A stretch of 64,000 nucleotides of DNA from Pyropia yezoensis. Its lineage: Eukaryota > Rhodophyta > Bangiophyceae > Bangiales > Bangiaceae. The DNA is taken from positions 30,728,894-30,792,893 of the forward strand of contig CM020618.1 in NCBI GenBank assembly GCA_009829735.1, written 5' to 3'. The notes beneath the pieces are model-generated. The model was not told where the DNA came from. It ran no database searches and saw only the letters and a list, made by a program, of their open reading frames with translations. The translations under genes were made by a program, and so were the position numbers. The first letter of the stretch is position 1. Each line of letters opens with the position of its first letter. This document shows positions 19,871 through 30,350 of the stretch, piece after piece.

Positions 19871-22217
19871 AGTAATAAAAATCCTCGGAATCGAGTTCCA
19901 AACTTGGAATCGAAATGCTGGAGCGCTCCGGCCCACTGGCACTGTCGCACTCCACTGCTGCTTGCGGCGACCGCCGTGGAACCGGTGTCCACTCCGCACT
20001 GCTGTCTTGCCGGCAGGCCATGGTCTCATCAACGGCGTCTTGGCTACGCCGCGGCAGTCCCCAGCAGTCGAGGCGGGCGCTACCTCACCTGTCGGCTACG
20101 TAGCGGGCGCCAGCAGGTTGTTGGCCTTGGCCAGCGGCGCTGCCGCGGCTGGCCGCGCCTGCTCCCCAACTCCCACGTCTCGGGTGTGGCCCCCCTCCGA
20201 GCTGGCCCTGGCGGATGTCACCCGTGTATACGACTGACGGGGTGCTCTGCCTCCATGTCCAGCACAATCGGTGCTGGATATAGATGCAGCGCACCCTGTG
20301 GCTGTTCACGTCCTGTGGTGACGGCGACCCGTCCGATGTCCGGCGGCCGCGGCGGCCAACATCAACGCCCCCGCCGCCTCGAGCTCGCGCTCCTTGCGCG
20401 CCGGCCTGTCTCCCCTGGCGGCCCCAGCATCGGCCACTCGGATGGCGGGCTGACTGACGGCAAGGAGGGCTGAAGCGGACCGTGGTACTGGTGAGAATGG
20501 TGGCAACGGCCACGAAAGAGGCGACAGCGGCCGTGGCAGCGTTTGTGGTTGAGCTGGCGGGTGGCTCGTTGGGCACCCGCGCTGAGCGGGCGTTGGAGCC
20601 AAGCGGGCGAGGGCGTGTGTCTGGGAGTCGGGGGCCGACAGGGCGAAGAGGGGGGGGGGGGGGGCGAGTTGGCTTGGCGTTGGTGTCGAGGCGGTCTTGG
20701 TGCTGGCTCTGTGGGTGTCTTGGCCCTTTCCTGTACGCTTGCCTTCGTCGCTCATCTCGGTCATCTTGTCTTCCCTTCGCCCCCCCCCCTCGCCCCCCCT
20801 CCTGCCCCGCCGCTGGATCGAGCTCCAGCATGTGAAGAGAGCGAAAGGGGCGAGTGAGCAAGTCATGCACCACCTCGAAAAAATCAAAAGGAAAGAACGC
20901 TGTGTTCTCGAGTGCTTCCTGGTCCCTCTGCAAGGAGCATGCAGAAAGTGCTACGAACGCCACGCGCACTCGTCAATTCTTTGTGTGACAATAGCCGCAA
21001 CAGGGGGGCCATCACGATCGGTGGCCCCAGCCGCGGCTCGCTCACCCGCACCGCCCAGGCGCGCCTTCTCAGGCACGGCAACGCCCGCCTTCCCATCCTC
21101 TCCAATCCCGCGCCCTGTTCGCTCCACGGGTGGCGCCGCGGGTATCCCCCTGCTTCCGCAGCTCCCTCCGAGACGCCGACAGCAGACGGCTGGATCTAAC
21201 GCGCAAAGCGTTCCAGGTATTATCTCTTCGCATACCTCCCGAGCCGTCCTGCCCGAAGGTCCTCGTTTGTGACACAGATGCGGGTCTGCACCGTGGACAG
21301 GGACCGACTTTTCTTCTCTCTTGTGTGTGGTCTTGTGTCCATTTCACTTGTCTGTTCCCTATTTTGACTGTAGTTCGACCACTTCCCAGGCACACCTTAC
21401 CGACCACGCGGGAGCCTCGGTCGTCATCGGCAGCGCCAGCTGGCTCATCAGGGTCTGCCAGTGGCGCCGCTGGGTCTGCTCAGCCGCAGCCCGCACCACC
21501 GAGGAGCGGTCTACCCGACAGAGACCCCAACTCCCAACGTACGGTGTCCCTTTCTGTTATTGTGCAGTGTCCTCGGGTGACGACATGACATGATTTTTAT
21601 TTGGCAGTAACTTTTTTTCTCACGAGATGGACATGAACTAACCTGCCCTTGATCTGATTCGTCAACTCATATTCCTCTCGTTTCTTTTTGATTGTTCTTT
21701 TATGCGTCGCACCAGCAGAGCTCTTGTCCGCCGCCGCTGCCACAGCAGCGGACGCCGCTGTCCAGGCGGTTCTCCATCAGGCGAGGCGGGGGGGGGTCAT
21801 GCGCGCTGTGGCAACTGTTCCAGTGCTACCCCCGCCCCCCGGCGGGTCCGTTCTGGAGGGGGCGGCGCTGCCCCCCTACGAGAAATGCGCGGGATATCCG
21901 GTCAAGGCTACTGTCTATTGAGTCACATTTTTGCCTTGGTGACAGATTGTGCCGGCTCCCCCCCATCCATCCCAGGCTCGGTCCGGAACAGAGGGGCGCA
22001 TGGTGCCGTGGCATGCGGGCATCTTCCTCCAATAATTTCCCGCTGACAGGTTTGAGTATTTTTGCCCAGGTTGATTGGAACCAGCCGTCGTCCTTTTGGA
22101 TCCGCAGATCCAGCTGACGAGCACACGCACCTCCCCTCGGCTGCTCCTGGCCATCAAGCCTCCGTGAGGGCACTAGCACAATGTTGTCACAAAAAGGCGG
22201 GAAAATGGCTTACATGG
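19871..22217. other. Region between the two CACTA-like genes
   Basis: No supported gene. It should contain the 3' termini of both CACTA-like copies (plus and minus) but no convincing CACTA...TAGTG ends were found; a CACTA at 22171 has no visible partner. A G-run lies at about 20649-20664, and C/T-rich DNA at 20760-20815. Confidence 0.4.
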
Positions 22218-25159
22218 TCACTCGGCGTCTATGGAGTGAGAAAAAGTCTCGCGGGTGAACAAAACATGGTGCCGGTTGTCTCTCGTGAAGCAGCCAACTG
22301 AGGCAGAGATGCTCATCGCGTCAATGTACCTCCGGGTGCCGTCGTACGCCTTGAACACATCCATGCTCCGGACCTTGTCAGCAATGCCATAGCGGCCTCG
22401 AGGATCCCTCCTCGAGCGCACCAGGCGGATGTAGGCAACAGCAGTCAGTCGCGCAGGCCCCTCGCACAAGAGAAAGTGCTCCATCACCCCGTAAGTGCTC
22501 AAAGAGACCGTTTCGACGGCCCTACCGTGAGACTGCCGGCGGTCTGACGATTGCACTCGGACGAGTGACGTTCTTCGTCGGTCGCAATCCTCGCCCATGT
22601 CCGTGTCACCTGCTCTCACGACGGTCCCGTCTCGCATTTCCATGCGGTAGCACTTCCTCGTTGTAGTCCCGTCTGCCACAAGCTCTGCGTCATGGCGCTG
22701 CAGAGCTGCAAACTGGGCACCAACGAGGTCCATACATGGCTCCACAGGATGCAGGAGGGTGAGGGCGACAACGTCGCCATCCAATACAGGAAAGCGCCAG
22801 CGACCGCCAGCGCCATCATCAGCTTCCACTCCGCCGACTGGATCTGCGATCGCGTCCCGCCCATACTGGCCTGTGGCCGCCCTCCAGTCGTCCGGGCACA
22901 TGCGCGACGCGAACGCCTCCAGGAGCTCTGCTCTCTGCCGCTTCGCCAGAGCGTTCACCAAGGACTGGTGGGGCTTGGACCTGCTGCCAATCATACCAGG
23001 AAGAGTCCCAATGTAGCGCTCCAGCGGAAACTGCCAAAACACCCAGGCCGGTCCGCACTGCTTGACGTTGGGTACGACGCCCAGCAAAGCGGCAAGCACA
23101 AAGAGGCACACGTTGAGGCGCTCCTTCCGCCCACCGTACACGATGTCGTAGAAAGCGACGAGGAACGCTTTGATCTCTGCCTCAGCCGCGCTCAGCTCGG
23201 AAGGCGACACAGCACTGGGACGGAATAGGACTCGCCCCGCCCGACACAGGCACATGAACATCTCGTAGAAGTTGTCGGGCGCTCTCCCGTACAGGAGGAC
23301 CTCTCCGCCACAGAGCAGGAAGAACAGCCAGTCAGCCGCCTTAAAGGATCCGCACCTGGTGTCAATGTTGCGCAGGGTGCGCGCCTGCCTGGCGGGCACT
23401 GTTGCGGCGGCCGCCTTGTACTCCTTCCCCATGGCGGTCCGCACCGTCCTGCCGAGCACGAATGCGTCGCTCACGTCCTTCTCCACCTCAAAAGTCCCCG
23501 TCGCCAAGCTCCACAGCTTGGGTACCACGTTGCAAAAGAATAAGTGCATGGGGTCGTATGGGGCGACGCCGACAGGACCCAAGCCCCAAAGGTAGGCAAG
23601 CGATGGGAGCTCGGCACGCGTGACCGGCCCGGGCGTAAGCATTGACGACCAGCCATTGACCCCGGTCTGTCGACTGAGCGCCTTGACATGTGCAGCAGGC
23701 CTACCAGCAGCCCGCATCGCCTCAACCTCGTCGGCGTCGCCTTGAATGCCACGGTCCGCGGCCTGCTCGTTGTCACTTCCGGGACTAGCGGCAGTCGTCC
23801 CGCTTACGCTTCCGCGGAGGTCCGTGGAGGGGGATGCCACGGAGAAGAGCTGCTTAGCAGTATGAGGGTCGACAGGGGGAAAGTAGTAGGTCGTACCCCA
23901 AAGCGTGCCGTGGAATGTCCGGAAGCGGTTGGGTGTGTGTACCCGGCGTGGCCAGTCATGCGCGTGACCGTCTGCCCGGCTGGCATATCGGTAGTGACCT
24001 GCACGCAGAAGGCGCGCAGAGTGTGGCCGTGCTCCTCCCCCTCGTAAATGCTCACGCCGGCGACGCCAGCTGCAAGAGAGTGCAGCTCCACCAGAAGCGG
24101 CCTCAAGAACGAGTCTAGGTCAATAAGCTCCCCCGGGCCAGGAGTAATCATGACGGGGAGCATGCACACAGTCTTAGTCCTCATCTCGGGCGGGAGACTG
24201 AGAACGGTGACCACCACAGGCCACCCTTTGCAGCCGGTCTGCCGCCAGGAGTCAAATCCATCCAGAGCCACACCAAACACAATGTCAGCGTTGCTCACGA
24301 TGAGGCCGTCCTTGACCATCTTTCGGAAGCTCGCCCCGTCATACCAGTCGCTGTACGAAGCTACGTCCTCCTCTGCTGCGCGCTGGCGCGCAATTACCAT
24401 GTAGTCCCGCATGGCCACCGAGAGCTCTGGGTCCAGGAGCATCATACGCAACCACGGTGTGATTGGCCAGTAAGGCACCACCATGGACGGCACAGAACCG
24501 TTCTTAAACCGCCGAGCGTTGCAGTGTACGCAGGTGACCGCATCATCATCGGTAGTGAAGGCCATGCAGCCGTTGCGACAGCAGGACACGTCAAGAGCGA
24601 CCAAGTTAACACTTGATCGCGCGAACGTGGCAACACGAGCAGGTGTTTGGAGCCGCCGGTATCCTCCCCGCAGCTTGAGGAAGTCCGACACTGTTGAGCG
24701 CCTCAGGTTGTGGTGTGCCGCGAAGACAAACTCTACAATGTCGTCAATGGCCCAACGGAAGTGCTCCAGAGAGAGGCAGGCACCATTAACCCCCAGCCTC
24801 AAAAGGTCATGGAGCATTTCCTCCTCCAGCAAGACACCCTCTGGGACCGTGGACGCGTCTGAGGAGTCGCTTTCATCGTCATCGTCAGACTGGTCATCAT
24901 CGTCATTGACGTCGGCTGCATTGTTGAGAGCCGCCGGCAAAGGAGCCGGCGGGAGTGGCTGCTCCGCGACGTCCATGCTTCCGTCCGGGAGGGTGGGCCC
25001 TGGGACAGCGCTGCCGCTGCTGCCGTCAGCATCCGGTGGCAAGCCACGCGCCATTCTGTGCCGGTACATAGTGATCCTGTCCGTGAGCTTGGGGCGCCCA
25101 AAGTTGTCGATAACACACGAATAACAAGAGCACCACACTTGATGAGCGGCTGCCTCCAT
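22218..25159 (-). pseudogene. CACTA-like (tnp2-type) transposase, copy B, one 2-nt frameshift
   Basis: Nearly complete tnp2-type transposase. From ATG 25159: CSCYSC, acidic segment, SCCRNGCMAFT and CVHCNARRF (zinc-binding pairs), DPELSVAMRDY, SDWYDG, FGVALDGFDSW (first Asp), WPVVVTVLSLPPEMR, ITPGPGELIDLDSFLRPLL, TTDMPAG (second Asp), GHAGY; then after the shift PNRFRTFHGT, PYDPMHLFFCNV, CGPAWVFWQFPLERYIG, and the conserved C-terminus to TGA/TAA at 22218. The shift sits exactly at a (TG)4 run, plus-strand 23933-23940; two bases fewer would give a continuous reading frame of about 980 codons. About half of positions match copy A by eye. Transposition of this copy would need that repair. Confidence 0.85.
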
Positions 25160-26283
25160 GTTTGTTCCAGGCGTTGCCACGATGGTGCGTTGCCGCAGGA
25201 AAGGAAGCGCGGTGTAGGGACGATGGGGCACACCAGGAAACGAGCTGGCCTTGCCCACGGACAATCCACGGGCAGACGGCTCCCGGCGGTTGACAAGCCG
25301 CGTCGCCAGCTTGCTGGGAAAGTAAGTGAGAACGAAGGTAATTTGGCCATCGTGTATTTCTAAACGGGCGCCAGAATGATTTGAGCTCGGCTGCCCGCCC
25401 TCTTTTTCAGACCAATGAGGGCGCGATTGGCACGCGCTCAGCTGAACCCCCCTGCCGCCCCGATCGACCGCCAGACGCCGCCCGGTCGGCCGCACCGCCT
25501 GCTTTGGGCGCGCTTTTTATATCCCGGTGGCTCGCGTGAGACCACCTCCCGTGGCGTGCCCGTGCCGCCCTCCCCCCCTGCCCCTGGCACCTTGCGCCAC
25601 TCCCCCTTGCCGGCCCGTTCGTCTGACAGCTGCCGACCAGCCGCACCACCTGATTTGGGCGCGCGATTTTCGAGGTGTCTCGCCACCACCTCCCGTGGCC
25701 TTGCCGCCCGACTTCAGGTGGCACGGCACCTCGCGCGCGCCCCACCGCCTGCCCCACTTCAGCCCCTCAGCCGTCGAGCGCCTCCCGAGGCCTCTTTTTG
25801 GCGCGCCTCTGTTCCGTGGCACGTGCCAGGCACACCACGCACCACCCCTGCCGCCGCCGCAGCACCCGCCGCCGCGCCAACCCCCCCCCTCCCCCCCTCT
25901 GACTACACCCCTTCCCCCGCCCCCGCCCCCGCCCGCCCCCTCTCCCACCCCCTCTCCCACCGTCGATTCTCGCACTCGCCTGTCGATTTCCGCTGGACGA
26001 ATCCTCGCTCAGGTGCAAGACCGCTGCGAGTGCCGCCTGCCAGTCTGCCGGCAGCTGTGGGTGGTGGACCCCCGCGATGGCGGGGTCGCTCCGGTTCTTG
26101 GGGCGCGTGCAACCCCCTGAACGTCACGCGCCTTTGTCTCGCACGCTGCCCCTGGTGGCTCCCTCCCTGCGTACCTCCCACCGCGGTGTTGGCGATTGTG
26201 CGCGCTTAGTCAGCCCCCCTCCTTCACCCTGACGTACCGTTTCTTTTGACGCTCTCCCCCTCAGCCCCCTGCTCTTTTCTACG
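25160..26283. other. Upstream region between divergent genes
   Basis: Spacer between the minus-strand transposase and the plus-strand ORF at 26284; C/T-rich (25550-25960). No gene recognised. Confidence 0.4.
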
Positions 26284-26994
26284 ATGTCGGGCGCAGCCGC
26301 GGTGACTGGCGCCAGTGCTGCAGCGACTGATGCTGGCGCTGGGGCGGCTGGCGGTAATGGTGTGCCGATCGCGCCGGCGCCTGGAGCGGTCAAGGTACCT
26401 CGGAAAAAAGCTAAGCTGAGCGACGAGAAACCTTACGACACCCCTGAGCTGGGTTTGGATGATGAAGATGTGCAGATGCTGAAGCAGGCCGTTCCCGTTA
26501 CGGTTAGGTCCCTGTTCAACCTCGATCTGACCTTCTGCCAGCAGAAAGCCGAGACCAAGGCGAAAGCTGCGCAGTTCCTGGAGCGCAAGGTTCCCGCCCT
26601 GCGACTGGCAGAGGACCACTGGGCGTCATTGTGCCTGTTGTCGAAGTGCACGACTTCCATGAAAGCTACTAGAGTGCGGCGCGACCGCCGCCGTCTCAAG
26701 GCCAAAATGAACCTGGAAAAGGCCCACGACGCGCAGCGAAAGGCCATTGATAGCGAGGTGGCCAATGAGACGGCGAGCGATGACACTGCGCAGTTGGTGA
26801 CCTATTTTCAGCTTGGCCACGTGGCCGTTGGCCACGTCGAAGTCGCTGGTGCCGGCGAGGTCGGCAGGCGGGGCGGCGCCAAGGTCGGCGCCGTCGTTGG
26901 CGTCGTGGGCGTCGGGGGCGTGGCGGGCGGTGCTGGCTGGGTGGGTGGCGTGGGCGGGTCCGTCGAGGGGGACGCAGTTGTCGGTGTCCTGTGA
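26284..26994 (+). CDS. Unknown ORF, paralogue of 27737-27997
   Basis: A 236-residue ORF from ATG 26284. N-terminus Ala/Gly-rich with a basic patch PRKKAKL; the central part (about residues 55-160) is charged and helical-looking, with FCQQKAETKAKAAQFLE, LRLAEDHWASLCLLSK and a basic run RVRRDRRRLKAKMNLEKAHDAQRK. After about residue 175 it becomes Gly/Val-rich, possibly read-through past a missed intron or the true end. The central part resembles the ORF at 27737. Its place next to the divergent CACTA-like transposase suggests it could be an accessory gene of that element, but this is only positional. Confidence 0.45.
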   Translation: MSGAAAVTGASAAATDAGAGAAGGNGVPIAPAPGAVKVPRKKAKLSDEKPYDTPELGLDDEDVQMLKQAVPVTVRSLFNLDLTFCQQKAETKAKAAQFLERKVPALRLAEDHWASLCLLSKCTTSMKATRVRRDRRRLKAKMNLEKAHDAQRKAIDSEVANETASDDTAQLVTYFQLGHVAVGHVEVAGAGEVGRRGGAKVGAVVGVVGVGGVAGGAGWVGGVGGSVEGDAVVGVL

Positions 26995-27592
26995 ATGTGG
27001 CGGCGCGGTCCCTTTGAGCGGGGGTTAGCCGTGGGCTGGACGGCGAGGTCGACGCCGTCTTGGGGGTGTCTGCCGGTTATTGTCGCGGTGGTGGTGGCAG
27101 TCGACGATGCCCCGGCACGTGCGGGAACGCTTAGGTGCAACGGGGGACAGCGTGGAGGGGATGGCGGGGGTACCGGCGGTAGGGTACGGGGGGCGGGGCG
27201 GGGAGGGGGGCTGCGGCGGGAGTACGTGTCGCACGGCGGTGGGAGGCAGTGGCGGTCGAGCACGCGTGAGATCGTGCGGCGGCGTGGTGTATAAACAGAT
27301 TGGGTCGATATGATGAATTAATTTTGAAACAGTACCGTAACGACCTGCACGAAAAGTGCGAAATCCCCGTGCTTACACTGTAAATCTCGAAAATTTGTAA
27401 GCATTGTAATTTAACTGAAATTGGTTTTATGCGTGCTTCGGTCTGTTACAGGAGCCAATCAAATCGTCGGGATGTTGCAGTCTCAGGCGACAGTTTGGCT
27501 GAACATCCAGTGACAATGACTTCATAGACAGCAGCCGCCACCCCGACTATCCCGTTACCTCGACGGGCCAACGGGTTATAACTGCCCTCAAA
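26995..27592. other. Spacer with an AT-rich island
   Basis: GC-rich to 27290, then a marked AT-rich stretch (27295-27450) that contrasts with surroundings and could be a transposon terminus or a gene's regulatory region. No gene recognised. Confidence 0.35.
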
Positions 27593-27736
27593 GTGAGTCA
27601 AATATTTCCCGTAGGGCCCCCGGCCTCCCCTGAGCGGCCGTTACCCCCTCCCCGTCGGCCGTCCAGGGCTCGGACGAGTGGGCGTGGCGGTGTAGAGCTC
27701 ACCAGCGATCCTTACGCCGGTCGCCGGTCGGTGGAT

Positions 27737-27997
27737 ATGCGCACAGCCACGGCTATCAACCGCATGAACGTCTTTGGCCCTCCTGGCCTCGGGTTTGCCG
27801 AGGCGGACCGGCGTGCGGTGACGAAGCTGGCTACGACGGCGGTGTTGGCGTTCAACCGGCGCGCATCATTCTGCCAACAGGCGCAAGCCTCCCTGGAGCC
27901 GGCGGTTCTGACGCTTGAGTGCCAAGAGCCGCGCCTGGCGGTATGTAAGTTGTCATGGGGGGCTTGCTCCCTGCTGTCCAAGGCGGCTAACAACTAG
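27737..27997 (+). CDS. Unknown ORF, paralogue of 26284-26994, probably truncated
   Basis: From ATG 27737 (the open frame extends upstream to 27593 without an ATG). GLGFAEADRRAV, SFCQQAQASLEP and GACSLLSK align with LGLDDEDVQML, TFCQQKAETKAK and ASLCLLSK of the upstream ORF at equivalent spacing. After the TAG at 27995 the same frame continues TSVKLKEKRRGRR, similar to the basic run of the paralogue, so either a short intron (CTAACAACTAGCAG looks like a branch point and acceptor) or a nonsense mutation is present. GTATGTAAGT near 27939 could be a donor. Confidence 0.4.
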   Translation: MRTATAINRMNVFGPPGLGFAEADRRAVTKLATTAVLAFNRRASFCQQAQASLEPAVLTLECQEPRLAVCKLSWGACSLLSKAANN

Positions 27998-29008
27998 CAG
28001 ACGTCCGTCAAGCTGAAAGAAAAGAGGAGAGGGCGTCGGGCGTCCGCTGCCGCACAAGCTCCACGGATGGTCGCCGTGCCCGCTCCCGCGAACGCGCAAC
28101 GCGTGTTCTTCAACAGTATCAACAAAATAGCAGGTGACGAACTGTACTGAACCCAATATTGGCAGATCTTGACAATCACATGGAACCCAATAGATTTTCT
28201 GTTTTCTACTTTCACAATGTTTGCCGTGACGTTTGAACACACGGTGTACTGGTTCACCGGTCGAAGAGATTTATTGTTTCTATGAACCTCATAATGTACG
28301 AGATCAGCAGTTGATCTGTGAAGCTTCTATGATGACATAGTTGTCATATGTTTTCTTATACTGACATAGTTGTAATTTTTGTTTTGTAGTAGTTGGCCCA
28401 TTGTTGAGTGATAATTTGTGTGCAATGACGGCTTATCACGCACTGTCAGGAGTCGATGGGGCTCTGAACGTGGAGTGCTTGTGACCAATGACGCTTTCCA
28501 CGTGGGACGCTGTGAACGAATGGATCGGACAGATATACCGACATCTTTTGTGCCTGATGCCGCGTTATCGGGGCACGGTGTCGTGTTTTTGGGGCAGGTC
28601 GTCGGACACGTCAGCGGCCGCTCGAGGGTCCATACAGCCCCGATATTGGGGCACAACGACCCCGATATTGCGGCTAAAGTTTTCCGTAGGGCGTGCCTCA
28701 TCCGACCTTTGCTGGTCGGCATGGGGAGGTGCGTGGCAAGCTTCTCGCAGCCGGTGGGCACGCGGCGCGGTTCCCTGGGTTCTGGGGCAGAGGTAGCCCT
28801 GTGGCTCATGGGCACGATGGGTGAGGAGTCATGATCAGGCTGCCTGGAGCTGACGGGCGGCTTGGCGATGAGGCGCCATGCAAAGACCATGATAGACGTG
28901 CTGGTGATTGCGTGAGGGCCACTCGCTCACTGCTATGACTACAACGCCAATGCTGAGAGCAGCCCCCCCTCCCCCCCTTCCCCCTTCCCTCCCTGACCGT
29001 GTGCTCCG
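27998..29008. other. Spacer, AT-rich in the first half
   Basis: No gene supported. Holds TGACATAGTTGT-type short repeats at 28330-28375 and CCCCGATAT-type motifs at about 28635-28672. The pyrimidine-rich tract 28960-28995 lies just past the stop of the iron protein gene. Confidence 0.4.
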
Positions 29009-30169
29009 TCAACAGAAGTTTGTGCCCTGGCCCGCGTTGGTCAACCCCCCCGCGCCGTCCTCACACACCGGGTGCGCCGCCTCTGGGTACTCTGTGTTGA
29101 GGGAGCCCACATCCGTGCAGCTAAGGCCCATGGCGTTGAGGGTCGGCGCGCCAAACGCGGCGCGCACGGCCGGCCAGGCAATGCGCTTGGTGCCGGCCAG
29201 GTAGGCCTGCTCCCGCACCGTCGACGCGGCGGCCGCGTCGACGGCGGCCAGGCCCGGCAGGGCGGCGGCGCAAAACGCCCACGCCTCGGCCGACTCCTTT
29301 GCCAGCACGTCGGCAGGGGACACGGCCGGGGAGGACACCTTGTACGCGTAGCGGAGGCACCCCTGGATGGGCGCCACCGCCATCAGCCCGCGGGTGCACT
29401 TGACCATGTCGAGCAGCGGCGCGGCGTTGCCAGCAGCGGCGACCATCGCCTGGCCGGCCTTCATGGCCGCCAGGAGGCGCACATTGACAGAGCTCCGGTC
29501 CCCGTCGAGGGTGCCAAAGTTCGCTGCCCGCCGCTCTGGCAGCACGTACGCCGAGTAGCCGGTGGCGTTGCCCGCCTCGAGGGAGCCCGCATAAAACGCC
29601 CACGCCTCGTCCCAGTGCTTGGTCGCGCCCGCATAGTCGCCGGCGCCGTACTCGGCAAGCGCCTCCTCGAGCTCGTGCTGGCAGTATTGTGGGATGAGAG
29701 AGAACTTAATGACCTTTTTGATGACCTGCGTCCGCGCGGCGGGGTCTGCTGCGAGCGCCCCGCTCGCGTACGCCCCGTACGTCGTCGAGTCGTTGCCGGC
29801 GAGGGCGGCGAGCAGGTGGCGGTCTGCATAGTCCCAGTCCCCCCAAAAGGCTTGCGCCTGTACCGCCAGGGGCTCCTCCTGGGCGGGCCCCGCCTCCAGG
29901 AACTCGGTGGAAAAGCCCTGGAGGGTGCGGTTGCCGTCCTCCTTGGCCGAATTGGCCCCCTGCGTGTAGACGGCCAGGGCGGTGGCGTAGTCGGTCTCAG
30001 CCTCCTCAATGGCCCGGATGTCCAGGTCAATGCGCGCGTGCTCCGACACGTCCGTGACGGGGGCGTAGCCGGCAATCGCCACGCCAGGTGACCCGGGTGC
30101 ACCCGCTACACCGACGGCGGCGGCGGCGACAGCGACAGCAGCGAGCGGCAGCCACTTGGCAGGCGCCAT
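29009..30169 (-). CDS. FEA1-like iron-assimilation (phytotransferrin-type) protein
   Basis: A 386-residue secreted protein. ATG at 30169 is followed by a signal peptide (MAPAKWLPLAAVAVAAAAVGVAG, basic start, Ala-rich core). The mature protein carries IDLDIRAIEEAETDYATA, then NSAKEDGNRTLQGFSTE, the signature region of Chlamydomonas FEA1 and related phytotransferrins, plus two similar alpha-rich halves (each with a YGAGDYA or WGDWDYADRH-type motif) and C-terminal Cys pairs. Known members bind ferric iron at the cell surface and are induced by iron starvation. No C-terminal membrane anchor is seen, so it may be periplasmic, unlike anchored diatom forms. Stop TGA at 29011-29009. Single exon. Confidence 0.75.
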   Translation of the reverse strand: MAPAKWLPLAAVAVAAAAVGVAGAPGSPGVAIAGYAPVTDVSEHARIDLDIRAIEEAETDYATALAVYTQGANSAKEDGNRTLQGFSTEFLEAGPAQEEPLAVQAQAFWGDWDYADRHLLAALAGNDSTTYGAYASGALAADPAARTQVIKKVIKFSLIPQYCQHELEEALAEYGAGDYAGATKHWDEAWAFYAGSLEAGNATGYSAYVLPERRAANFGTLDGDRSSVNVRLLAAMKAGQAMVAAAGNAAPLLDMVKCTRGLMAVAPIQGCLRYAYKVSSPAVSPADVLAKESAEAWAFCAAALPGLAAVDAAAASTVREQAYLAGTKRIAWPAVRAAFGAPTLNAMGLSCTDVGSLNTEYPEAAHPVCEDGAGGLTNAGQGTNFC

Positions 30170-30344
30170 GATGGACAGGGCTGCGGGCGGGGAAGGGGCG
30201 CACGGCGGGAGGTCCGACTGTTTTTCACTGGAGAGCCGTGGCGTCCACGGTGCAAGCACCCGCGGTGAGTGGGAACGTCTCTGCGCCGTCGGTGGGGGTT
30301 GCTTGAGCGGTGTGCCTCATCCATCCATGGCGACCGGGCCAGCG

Positions 30345-30350
30345 TTTATA
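30345..30350 (-). promoter_or_regulatory. Candidate TATA box of the FEA1-like gene
   Basis: TATAAA on the minus strand, 176 nt upstream of the ATG at 30169, in otherwise GC-rich DNA; would imply a 5' leader of about 145 nt. Position and consensus only. Confidence 0.4.

Noticed and set aside
22171..22210. CACTA at 22171 as the 3' terminus of the copy B element
   Set aside because: No complementary TAGTG terminus or 3-bp duplication could be found on the other side.
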